A stretch of DNA of 64,000 bases from JBCBTD01 sp039818825 (GTDB lineage Bacteria > Pseudomonadota > Alphaproteobacteria > Geminicoccales > Geminicoccaceae): positions 152,590-216,589 of the forward strand of contig JBCBTD010000001.1 in assembly GCA_039818825.1 (NCBI GenBank), read 5' to 3'. The position numbers were made by a program, and so were the translations under genes. This document shows positions 53,386 to 61,337 of this stretch, piece by piece (position 1 is the stretch's first letter; the number at the start of each line of letters is the position of its first letter). The notes beneath the pieces are model-generated. The model was not told the origin of the DNA. It ran no database searches and worked only from the letters and a program-made list of their open reading frames with translations.

Positions 53386-54137
53386 CCACACTCCCAATCG
53401 ATGCCGTCAGCGCCTGCCAAGATGGCCGCCGCTCGATCGGTGAAATGGCCGTCTTCCCGGTGCAGAACCAGTCCCGGCAGGATCGCAAGCGGTCCGTTCT
53501 GTCCGACCCGCGCCTCGACGAGCACACGTTTCGCCGGCCGGCCCTGCTTCGGCCAGAGCGGCAGGAGCCGAACCCTCCCGGCACGGCCCTGCAAACCGGC
53601 CAGCAACTGCGCCGTTCGGTCGGCACGGTGGATCACCACGATCCGACCGCCGGAGCGCACCAAAGCACAGCAGGCAGAGAGCCATCCACCGAGCGACGTG
53701 TCGCTGAGGACCCGCGCCGCTCGACCGAGATCGGTGGCCGGCATGGTCATCGTTGCTGCATCGCCGAACGGCGGGTTGGTCATCACGACGTCGAAGGCAC
53801 CGGACGCGAAGGGCGGGTTCGCGATGTCGCCACACACCGCCTCGACCCGGTCTGCCAAGCCGTTGCGACGGGCATTCCTGGCCATCGCCGCAGCCAGCGG
53901 CGGCTGATGCTCGAGGCCCACCGCATGCCCGCTGGGCGAGCGACGGGCGAGTGCCAAGATGGCGCCGCCGACGCCGGCACCAGCATCGAGGACGAGGTCG
54001 TTCGGCGCCGGCTGGACTGCCGCCTGCAACAGCAACGGATCGATGGCGACACGGTAGCCATGCGCCGGTTGCTCGATGGTGAGGCGGCCGCCGAGCAGAC
54101 GATCGGTGGACCAGCCTGCGTTCCGCTCAATCCTCAC
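53382..54137 (-). CDS. TrmN6-like adenine N6-methyltransferase
   Basis: This is a 251-residue class I methyltransferase. It begins with LLGGRLTIEQPAHGYRVAID, the entry block of the tRNA1(Val) A37 N6-methyltransferase family. SAM motif LVLDAGAGVGGAILAL and the N6-adenine motif VVMTNPPFGD follow. The likely substrate is a tRNA adenine; the exact site cannot be read. It overlaps DUF2007 by 11 bp and the S49 gene by 4 bp. Confidence 0.88.
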   Translation of the reverse strand: MRIERNAGWSTDRLLGGRLTIEQPAHGYRVAIDPLLLQAAVQPAPNDLVLDAGAGVGGAILALARRSPSGHAVGLEHQPPLAAAMARNARRNGLADRVEAVCGDIANPPFASGAFDVVMTNPPFGDAATMTMPATDLGRAARVLSDTSLGGWLSACCALVRSGGRIVVIHRADRTAQLLAGLQGRAGRVRLLPLWPKQGRPAKRVLVEARVGQNGPLAILPGLVLHREDGHFTDRAAAILAGADGIDWECG

Positions 54138-54345
54138 CGAGGCTACGCAGCGCGTTCTCCAAGATCCACCTGGCGCGGGACGCGTCGTCGGCCGCGACCA
54201 TCAGCCGCCGTGGGATGGCGCCGATGCTGCCTTCGATCGCAGAGGTGTGATGGTCCAACACCAGCGTGCCGATACCCTCGGCCTCCAGCGTTGCGCAGAT
54301 CCACGAGAGATGGACGAGGTCATTGGTTCGCAGGAGTTCGATCAT
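54127..54345 (-). CDS. DUF2007 domain protein
   Basis: This is a 72-residue protein. MIELLRTNDLVHLSWICATL, EAEGIGTLVLDHHTS and ALLxxx-type C terminus (RARWILENALRSLGED) match DUF2007, a small fold thought to bind a signal or partner protein. It is divergent from ispB (113 bp gap) and leads the minus-strand operon to meaB. A longer in-frame reading upstream overlaps the ispB start and is not supported. Confidence 0.82.
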   Translation of the reverse strand: MIELLRTNDLVHLSWICATLEAEGIGTLVLDHHTSAIEGSIGAIPRRLMVAADDASRARWILENALRSLGED

Positions 54346-54458
54346 CGACGGGTGGTGATCCGAAACGGCGTGCGGCGTCGTGGTTTGCCAGAGCTTCGGC
54401 GAACATGGTAGCACGCGCGTGCCAAATCTTGCTGCCAACTGTGCGAAGGACGAACTCG

Positions 54459-55478
54459 GTGAGGGCACAAACCGCAAAGGCGTTCGACCCTTCGGTCTCG
54501 CGTGCCCGCTTGGACCGCCTGCAGGCATTGGTTCGCGAAGAGCTGGGTCGTGTCAATCAAGTCGTCGTTGCGGAGATGCAGAGCCCGGTCGATCTCATCC
54601 CGCAACTTGCGCAGCATCTCGTCGCTGCCGGCGGCAAGCGCATCCGCCCGATCCTCACGCTCACCGCCGCGCGGCTGTGCGGCTACGCCGGCGATCGGCA
54701 CGTCAATCTCGCGGCGTGCGTCGAGTTCATCCACACCGCGACCTTGATGCACGACGACGTGGTCGACGCCAGCGACCTGCGGCGCGGCCGGGCAACGGCC
54801 AACGCCGTGTGGGGCAACAAGGCGCCGGTCCTCGTCGGCGATTTCCTGTTCAGCCGTGCGTTTCAGCTGATGGTCCGTGACGGCAGCCTCGACGTGCTCC
54901 GGATCCTCTCGCACGCCTCGGCAGTGATTGCCGAGGGCGAAGTCCTACAACTCATGACCGCGCACGACAGCAGCACGACCGAGGCCGCCTACTTCGAGAT
55001 GATCACGGCGAAGACCGCCAAACTGTTCGAAGCCGCGGCCGAGATCGGCGCGGTCGTCGCCGGCCGCCCACCAGCCGATGCCGCGGCGCTCGCAGAGTAC
55101 GGCCGGTCGATCGGCATCGCCTTCCAGCTGATCGACGACGCCCTCGACTACGGCGCCGAACAGCAGGATCTGGGCAAGACCGTTGGCGACGACTTCGCCG
55201 ATGGCAAGGTCACGTTACCGGTGGTCCTGGCCGTGGCTGCCGCCGACGACGGTGAGCGGGCATTCTGGAAAAGGGTGCTGGAAACGGGTGAACGACAGGA
55301 TGGAGACTTCGTCGAAGCGATGCGCCTCCTCGTCCGGCACGATGCCATCGCTGCTACCGTCCGGCGTGCGGAGATCTATGGCGAACGGGCGAGGCGCGCG
55401 TTGGACGAACTGCCCCGTTGCGCGGAGCGCGACGCGCTCTTGGACTTGGTTGATTTCTGCATCGAACGCGCCTACTGA
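54459..55478 (+). CDS. ispB: Polyprenyl (octaprenyl/decaprenyl) diphosphate synthase
   Basis: This is a 339-residue trans-prenyltransferase making the ubiquinone side chain. The first aspartate-rich motif is LMHDDVVDASDLRRG and the second LIDDALDYGAE. GGKRIRPILTLTAARL and GEVLQLMTAHDSSTTE are conserved. GTG 54459 has GAAGGA nine bases upstream; ATG 54405 is an in-frame alternative that adds 18 residues. It links with ETF-QO in supplying and using quinone. Confidence 0.94.
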   Translation: MRAQTAKAFDPSVSRARLDRLQALVREELGRVNQVVVAEMQSPVDLIPQLAQHLVAAGGKRIRPILTLTAARLCGYAGDRHVNLAACVEFIHTATLMHDDVVDASDLRRGRATANAVWGNKAPVLVGDFLFSRAFQLMVRDGSLDVLRILSHASAVIAEGEVLQLMTAHDSSTTEAAYFEMITAKTAKLFEAAAEIGAVVAGRPPADAAALAEYGRSIGIAFQLIDDALDYGAEQQDLGKTVGDDFADGKVTLPVVLAVAAADDGERAFWKRVLETGERQDGDFVEAMRLLVRHDAIAATVRRAEIYGERARRALDELPRCAERDALLDLVDFCIERAY

Positions 55479-55528
55479 CCACGCTCGTCGTCGGCGGATT
55501 CCCGGCCGCCTTTACGTGTGCGACGTGT

Positions 55529-55605
55529 CGGAGTGTAGCTCAGCCTGGTAGAGCACCGTCTTCGGGAGGCGGGGGTCGCGTGTTCGAATCACGCCACTCC
55601 GACCA
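55529..55605 (+). tRNA. tRNA-Pro (CGG)
   Basis: This is a 77-base tRNA. Acceptor CGGAGTG (55529-55535) pairs with CACTCCG (55595-55601). The anticodon loop TTCGGGA gives CGG, the T arm is GCGTG/TTCGAAT/CACGC, and discriminator A with encoded CCA ends at 55605. Confidence 0.96.
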
Positions 55606-56471
55606 CCATTTCTCGCGGAACAGAGGGAGCAACGTCGTTCGGGTGAGGCTCGCGGCGTCCGCGCTATTCAACACCGGCAGTCGAACCACCGCGCCCGCCG
55701 AGCCGCCGGGCGCCACGGTCGAGGACTTGGGGACGTCGCACCTAGCGGCGTAGACCCTCGCCAACGATCGGTTGGCGCATGACGCCAACCCGACAAAGTC
55801 GATTTCATGGCGCGGCCCCAGGTAGGCGCAAAGACAGCAGTTTTCGAACCGTGTGGTCTTGATGCTCGCGCCGGTTTCGATTGACTGATTTCTGCCACGA
55901 GTTCGAGGCGTACCCAGACCATAGGTGGTCGCAGTTGCGTTCTAGACAGCGTCCGCGCACGTCGGCTTCCGGCCTAACGTCGTCGCGCCGGGCCGTTCGG
56001 CGTTCGCCCGAAACGGCACGCCACCCGCGCCGAGCGCATCCGCCAACTCCGGTGATGGGCCGAACGAGGCCCTGCCAGCTCGGAGCCGACCTCTATGACC
56101 CGGTCGCATTGCTGCATCTGGGGCGTGGACAACATCGCAAAACTGGGCGTCTCCATGCAGCACGCCCACAGTCGCCATCGCTTGAGGAGTCCGGGAGGTC
56201 GAAACCGATTTGGTGAGGCGGCAACTCCGCTGTAACTTCGGCAACCCCTGTTCCGAACGACGCGGCGCTGGTCGCATCGAGTCGCGGAAACCGGCCCTCA
56301 GCGTCCCGCCATCGCACCGCGCTGAAGGCGCCGTAACCCGCCCATCATGTAGCTCCGAGAGCCGCACCATCCGCGGCTGGCCGTCCTGCCAAATCCCCAT
56401 TAAAACCGACTCAAAGCACCTGCCCACGACAGTCGTTCGCTGACTAGGACAGTGGTCCTGGTTTGCTGCCG
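55606..56471. other. Gene-poor stretch downstream of tRNA-Pro
   Basis: About 870 bases with no reading that shows a domain, a convincing ribosome site or host-like codon pattern. The largest (minus, 55942-56427) is arginine and proline-rich without recognisable similarity. The position after a tRNA suggests decayed inserted DNA, but no integrase remnant or tRNA 3'-end repeat is visible to me. Confidence 0.5.
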
Positions 56472-58022
56472 CTACGCCAACCCGCCGCCGCGCCGCCGTC
56501 CGTCCAACGCACGTCGCGCGACGTCGAGGTTGAACCGCACAACCTTGACGTAGTAGTCGGCCTCCGCGGCCTCAAGAACGTCCAGCGCCGCTTGGTAGGC
56601 CGCCACTGCCTCTTGCAGACGCGCCGCGCGCGCCTCCCGCTCGCCCAAGCTCAAGAGCGCGTTGCCGAGGTTGTTCTGGGTCGTCGCCCAATCGAGTGGC
56701 ACCCGCTCACGGGTCCGCTCCTCCAGCGCCGCCCGGTAGGCGGCCAACGCCTCTTCCAACCGTGCCGTGCCGCCCTCCCGCTCGCCCAAGCTCTGAAGTA
56801 CAGTGCCAAGGTTCTGCTGAGTCGTCGCCCAATCCAGCGGCACCCGCTCACGGATCAGCTCCTCCAGCGCCGCACGGTAGACGGCCACCGCCTCTTCCAA
56901 TCGCGCCGTACCACTCTCTCGCTCGCCCAAACGCCAGAGCACGAGGCCGAGGTTCTGCTGGGTCGTCGCCCAATCGAGCGGTACCCGCTCGCGGGTCCGC
57001 TCCTCCAGCGCCGCCCGAAAGGCCGCCACCGCCTCCGCCAATCGCGCCGTGCCGCTATCCCGCTCGCCCAATCTCTGAAGCGCGAGGCCGAGGTTCTGCT
57101 GGGTCGCCGCCCAATCGAGCGGTACCCGCTCGCGGGTCCGCTCCTCCAGCGCCGCCCGAAAGGCCGCCACCGCCTCCTCCAACCGTGCGGCGCCGCTCTC
57201 CTGCTCGCCCAACCTAGCAAGTGCGTTGCCGAGGTTGTTCTGGGTCGCAGCCCAGTCGAGCGGCACGCCGTTTCGCGGCCTAAATGTGAGTAGGTCCCGA
57301 TGGGCGTCGATGGCGCGCTTCAGCGCCGCTTTGTCGCCGAACTCCGTACCTTGCCGATACAGAGCGTCTGCGGCGCGGTCGCGGTACGCGAGGCGCGCAT
57401 CCTGATGTGCGTCGCCGTCTGGCGCCGTTGCGGCCGCTTCGGCGAAGCGTTCGGCGGCAACCAGATAGTCGAGCCGTGCCATGGCCAAATCGCCGAGAGC
57501 GGCGGCGGCCTCCGCGGCCTCCAGGAGGTCGCGGTCCTCGGCCCGGCGCAGCGCGTCGGCGGTCTCCCGGCGCTTCGCCGCCGCCCGGACCTTGAGCGCG
57601 CGCTTCCGCTCCAGCAGCACACCGGCCCGCTCGTCATCGCCACGTTCCAGGCTCTCCACCAGCTCGCGATCGATGGCCGCAAGCACGACGTCCGGGTCCG
57701 GCGGTCGGCGCTCCTGCTTCTGGTGCAGGTCCTGGCGTTGGCGGACCAGCTCGGCGACCCTTGCCGGCAAGGCATCAGGTTGGACGTCGGCCGTGTGCTC
57801 GCCAAGGGTCGCCAGCGCCGCGCGGACGATGCCCTCGCTGGTCCCGAGCCGTTCGCCGAGCGCCCTGATCTCCTGACGCTGCTCGGCGTTCTGCCGCTCC
57901 AGTGGCGCCGTCGCCGACGCGACCATTGCCTGGATCACCTCGGGCGGCGGCATGACGAACTGGTCGCGCCCCGCGGCGTAGCCGCCGTCGCCTGTGCTGA
58001 CGTCCGTGCGTGATGCCGCCAA
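56472..58022 (-). CDS. TPR-repeat protein with N-terminal GDGGYAAGRDQ motif
   Basis: This is a 516-residue protein. The proposed TTG start at 58022 lies four bases after the upstream stop; no better start exists before the conserved part. The N terminus holds STGDGGYAAGRDQFVMPP, almost the same as the end of the upstream partner. A coiled-coil middle (about 40-190; RQNAEQRQEIRALGERLG) is followed by helical pairs and then five tandem 47-residue TPR-like units built on VPLDWAATQQNLGLALQRLG. Short Gly-rich motifs of this kind occur in STAND/TPR conflict-system proteins. No enzymatic effector is visible, so function is open. Confidence 0.72.
   Translation of the reverse strand: MAASRTDVSTGDGGYAAGRDQFVMPPPEVIQAMVASATAPLERQNAEQRQEIRALGERLGTSEGIVRAALATLGEHTADVQPDALPARVAELVRQRQDLHQKQERRPPDPDVVLAAIDRELVESLERGDDERAGVLLERKRALKVRAAAKRRETADALRRAEDRDLLEAAEAAAALGDLAMARLDYLVAAERFAEAAATAPDGDAHQDARLAYRDRAADALYRQGTEFGDKAALKRAIDAHRDLLTFRPRNGVPLDWAATQNNLGNALARLGEQESGAARLEEAVAAFRAALEERTRERVPLDWAATQQNLGLALQRLGERDSGTARLAEAVAAFRAALEERTRERVPLDWATTQQNLGLVLWRLGERESGTARLEEAVAVYRAALEELIRERVPLDWATTQQNLGTVLQSLGEREGGTARLEEALAAYRAALEERTRERVPLDWATTQNNLGNALLSLGEREARAARLQEAVAAYQAALDVLEAAEADYYVKVVRFNLDVARRALDGRRRGGGLA
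56560..57264 (-). repeat. Five tandem 141-bp repeats encoding TPR-like units
   Basis: The conserved CAATCGAG-like site (encoding LDWA) recurs at 56689, 56830, 56971, 57112 and 57253, exactly 141 bases apart. Units are highly alike at the DNA level, suggesting recent expansion or recombination-driven homogenisation. Confidence 0.85.
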
Positions 58023-58026
58023 GCGC

Positions 58027-58425
58027 TCAGTCCGCGTCGCGCTTGGGCTGCGGCACGCCGATGTACTGGTCGCGGCCGGCCGCATAGCCGTGGTCGCCGG
58101 CAGTGACGTTGGTCTGCGTGCCGATGCGCGGGGCAGCGCTGGCCTCGGCGAGGCGGGCCGCCAAGGCTTCGGCAAGGGCGCGCAGCTCGTCCCGCTCTTC
58201 GGTTGGGCGCGCATCCACCTTTTCGGCCAGAGCCGCTTGCTGCGCGGACGAGTCCGGCTTGGCCTCGACATCCGCCACATTGTGACTGGCCCAACCGGCG
58301 AGCAGCCCTTTGAGCTTGGCGTAGGCGTCCTTCGCCGCATCGGTCAGCACGCCCTTGACCGCGGCACCGGCCGCCCCGGCAAGGGCACTCGCCACCATCG
58401 CGCCTGCGCTAATCGGCTCCGCCAT
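58027..58425 (-). CDS. Small Gly/Ala-rich helical protein, partner of the TPR protein
   Basis: This is a 132-residue protein. A hydrophobic Ala/Gly-rich start (ISAGAMVASALAGAAGAAVKG) is followed by KDAYAKLKGLLAGW and an acidic helical part (DVEAKPDSSAQQAALAEK). The C terminus TAGDHGYAAGRDQYIGVPQ mirrors the TPR partner's N terminus. The N-terminal helical region resembles small effector-associated or membrane-active modules found at the head of bacterial conflict proteins. It is coupled to the TPR gene (four bases between stop and next start). No function is proven. Confidence 0.7.
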   Translation of the reverse strand: MAEPISAGAMVASALAGAAGAAVKGVLTDAAKDAYAKLKGLLAGWASHNVADVEAKPDSSAQQAALAEKVDARPTEERDELRALAEALAARLAEASAAPRIGTQTNVTAGDHGYAAGRDQYIGVPQPKRDAD

Positions 58426-58556
58426 GGCCGCCTCCAGCTCTCTGGTCCTGCCCGCCAGGATAGCACGGGTACCGGAAATGCAGACGCAAGGAACGGATGT
58501 CGCCAGGCGCGTGCCTGCTCTTTGATCGTCGCCTCGGACCAGCGGAGGGCGGACGG

Positions 58557-59318
58557 ATGCAGTTGGACGGCAAGGTCGCGATCATCACAGGGGCCAGCAG
58601 CGGGATCGGCGAGGCGGCGGCAGCGCTGTTCGCCGAGGCGGGAGCGAAGCTGGTCCTGGGCGCCAGGCGCGCTGACCGGCTGGACGCGGTCGTCGCCGGC
58701 GTTCGTGAGCGCGGCGGCGAGGCGGTGGCGCTGGTCGGGGACGTCCGGGACCACGCCTATGCCGAGGCGTTGGTCGCCGCGGCCCTCGATCGCCATGGCG
58801 GCTTGGACGTCGGCTTCAACAATGCCGGGGTGCTTGGCGCGATGGGCGACGTCGCGTCGATCAGCGCCGACGACTGGCGGGCAACGCTGGATACCAACCT
58901 GACCGGCGCGTTCTTCGGCGCAAAGCACCAGATCCCGGCGATGGTCGCGCGCGGCGGCGGCTCGATCATCTTCACCTCGAGCTTCGTCGGCCACGGCATC
59001 GGCTTTCCCGGGATGGCCGCTTACGGCGCCAGCAAAGCCGGGTTGATCGGCATGACCCAGTGTCTCGCCGCCGAGTACGGGCCGAAGGGCGTGCGCATCA
59101 ACGCCCTGCTGCCGGGCGGCACGAAGACCGACATGGCCGGCGACTTCGCAGACGACCCGTCGGCGCTGGAGGGAATCGCCCGACTGCACGCGCTGAAGCG
59201 GCTGGCCGAGCCGATGGAGATCGCGCGGGCAGCGCTGTTTCTTGCCACCGACGCATCGAGCTTCGTCACCGGCTCGGCGATGGTCGCCGACGGCGGCAAC
59301 TCCGTCACCAAGGGCTGA
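58557..59318 (+). CDS. SDR family oxidoreductase (glucose-dehydrogenase-like)
   Basis: This is a 253-residue classical SDR. The cofactor loop is ITGASSGIGEAAAALF, then GARRADRLD (arginines suggest NADP), NNAG, catalytic serine in IIFTSSFVGHGI and YGASKAGLIGMTQ. ATG 58557 has GGAGGG about 11 bases upstream. The substrate is unknown. It converges on malQ, 30 bp apart. Confidence 0.9.
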   Translation: MQLDGKVAIITGASSGIGEAAAALFAEAGAKLVLGARRADRLDAVVAGVRERGGEAVALVGDVRDHAYAEALVAAALDRHGGLDVGFNNAGVLGAMGDVASISADDWRATLDTNLTGAFFGAKHQIPAMVARGGGSIIFTSSFVGHGIGFPGMAAYGASKAGLIGMTQCLAAEYGPKGVRINALLPGGTKTDMAGDFADDPSALEGIARLHALKRLAEPMEIARAALFLATDASSFVTGSAMVADGGNSVTKG

Positions 59319-59348
59319 CCGGCCGCCCTCACCCCGGCCCCGTCGTCC

Positions 59349-61337
59349 CTACCGTTGTGGCGGCCGCTCGTCGCGAAGCGCCTGAAGAATCGCCAGGGCG
59401 CGGGGGCTCTGGAGGATCTTGTCGACGGCTTCGGGCAGGCGGCGGCGCCAGTTCGGGTGCTGGTCGACGGTGCCGGGAAGGTTGGCCTGTTCGACCATCG
59501 ACGCAAGGTCTTCGAGCTGGACCATGACCAGGGCCGAGTTGCTGCGCGCGAGAAAGCGGTGCAGCGCCACCATCACGTCGGCTTCGTCGACACCAGCATC
59601 GTGCATCGCCGCCAACATGCCGTCCTTCTCGCCCTCGCGCCAAGCGATGGCCGAAGCACGGCTGTGGGCGTCCAACTCGCCGAGATCGGCCCGCCAGTCA
59701 ACGTCGCGGTGCTGCCAGAAGCCGACCGAGGTGGGCAGGTCGTGGGTGACAACCGACGCCATCGCCTGGCGGGGGTAGTGGTGCGGCGGGCGGAACCGGT
59801 CGCCGTCGCGCTCGAACACCATGACCCGGCAGGAGAGCATGCCGGCATCGCCCATCCGCTCGCGAAAGCCCTCAGGCACGGTGCCGAGGTCCTCGCCGAT
59901 GACGAGACAGCGGCGGCGGTGCGAGACCAGAGCGCAGATCCGCGACAGCACCTGGAACGGAAAATCGACGTAGGTGCCTTGGGCTGCGGGCTTGCCCTGG
60001 GGGATCCAGAACTGGCGCTGGAAGCCCAGCACGTGGTCGATCCTGACGGCGCCGGCGTGTCGGGCGTTGGCCTCGAGCGCCGCCAACAGCGGCCGATAGC
60101 CGGTGCGCGCCAGATGGGTCGGCGCGAACGGCGCGAGCCCCCAGTTCTGGCCGTCCGGACCGAGCGGGTCGGGCGGCGCACCGATGTCCAGGGTGCGCAG
60201 CACCAGCTTCGGATCAGACCAGGCCATCGAGCCCGACGCTGTGACGCCGACCGCGAGGTCGCGGTAGAGGCCGATCGCCATGCCGGCGTCCCGGCACGCT
60301 GCGTGGGCTTCGGCCAACTGCAGATCGGCCAGCCACTGGAGGAAGGCGAAGAACGCTACCCGGTCGGCATGAGCCTCGGCGAACGCCTGGACCGCGGGCG
60401 ACGTAGCGTCGCCGAGGCCGTCCGGCCAGGTCCAAAATGCCCAGGCGTTCCGGTCCTTCGCCAAAACGAACTCGTGCAGCGCTTCGAACCGGGCGTGACG
60501 CTCCAAAGGCACGCCGCCCTTGAGGCGAAAGTCCTCGAACCGCGGATCGCCGCCCCGTTCGCGAAACGCGACGAACAAGGCTTCGAGGGCGTGGCGTTTG
60601 GCGTCACCGATCGTCGCGTAGTCGAGCAGCCCGTCGCTGCCGCTCGCCGCCACGCCTGGTGTCGGGTTGGTCGGCAGTCCCAAGCGCTCCGCCGCCTCCG
60701 GCACGGCGATGAACAAAGGGTTGATGAAGCGACGGTTGGACGGCGAGTAAGGGCTGCGCGAGCGAGCGTCGGCCATGAACAGCGCATGGAGCGGGCTGAG
60801 CCCGAACAGGTCGGCACCGGCCGCCGCCGCGACGCGGCCGGCGACGGCGAGATCAGCGAAGTCGCCGATGGCGCTGTCGCGGTCGCTCTTCAGGCCGTAC
60901 ATCTGCGCGCTGACGCCGAACACACGGTCGATGTCACGGTCTTCCGGCAGTAGGCAGCGCTCGGGCGCGACGAGTACGAACCGCTCACCGCCGTCCCAGA
61001 CGAGGCGGTGAAGGCCCAGCGGCAGCGGGCCTTCCAAGAGGCTGCCGGCGTCGGCGCGGACAGTGCGCGCGTCCACGACCGGTCCACCAACCGCGCTGCC
61101 GTCGTCCATCTCCAGCCGATAGGCGACGTCCGGCGGCACGTCCGGAAGACAAACCGCCTCATCGGGCCGAGCCAGAAGCGGCAGCCGCAGCGCCTCGTTG
61201 GTCTGGCCGACGTGGACCCCGAGGCCGTCGAGCACGACCTCCAACGTCTCGTCCGGCGGGTGGTGCTCGGTCCCGGCGATATCGTACCACCGGGTCGCCA
61301 CGCCATGGGTCTCTGCCAGAGCGCGCAGCTCACTCAT
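59349..61337 (-). CDS. malQ: 4-alpha-glucanotransferase
   Basis: This is a 662-residue GH77 amylomaltase that transfers alpha-1,4-glucan segments. The nucleophile aspartate is in VRIDHVLGFQRQFWIPQG, the acid/base glutamate in LVIGEDLGTVPEGF, and the third acid in VTHDLPTSVGFW. ATG 61337 overlaps the upstream fusion gene's stop (ATGA), so both are made from one message. It works with GlgX in glycogen or maltodextrin turnover. Confidence 0.95.
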   Translation of the reverse strand: MSELRALAETHGVATRWYDIAGTEHHPPDETLEVVLDGLGVHVGQTNEALRLPLLARPDEAVCLPDVPPDVAYRLEMDDGSAVGGPVVDARTVRADAGSLLEGPLPLGLHRLVWDGGERFVLVAPERCLLPEDRDIDRVFGVSAQMYGLKSDRDSAIGDFADLAVAGRVAAAAGADLFGLSPLHALFMADARSRSPYSPSNRRFINPLFIAVPEAAERLGLPTNPTPGVAASGSDGLLDYATIGDAKRHALEALFVAFRERGGDPRFEDFRLKGGVPLERHARFEALHEFVLAKDRNAWAFWTWPDGLGDATSPAVQAFAEAHADRVAFFAFLQWLADLQLAEAHAACRDAGMAIGLYRDLAVGVTASGSMAWSDPKLVLRTLDIGAPPDPLGPDGQNWGLAPFAPTHLARTGYRPLLAALEANARHAGAVRIDHVLGFQRQFWIPQGKPAAQGTYVDFPFQVLSRICALVSHRRRCLVIGEDLGTVPEGFRERMGDAGMLSCRVMVFERDGDRFRPPHHYPRQAMASVVTHDLPTSVGFWQHRDVDWRADLGELDAHSRASAIAWREGEKDGMLAAMHDAGVDEADVMVALHRFLARSNSALVMVQLEDLASMVEQANLPGTVDQHPNWRRRLPEAVDKILQSPRALAILQALRDERPPQR

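Noticed and set aside
53445..54404. Long in-frame extension upstream of ispB
   Set aside because: It crosses the trmN6-like and DUF2007 genes antisense and lacks similarity; conserved IspB sequence begins only after 54459.
55942..56427. 161-residue minus-strand reading behind tRNA-Pro
   Set aside because: No motif, poor start context, and arginine/proline bias typical of shadow frames.
56560..57264. 141-bp tandem repeats as non-coding satellite DNA
   Set aside because: The period is divisible by three and the units encode a continuous TPR-like series in an open gene.
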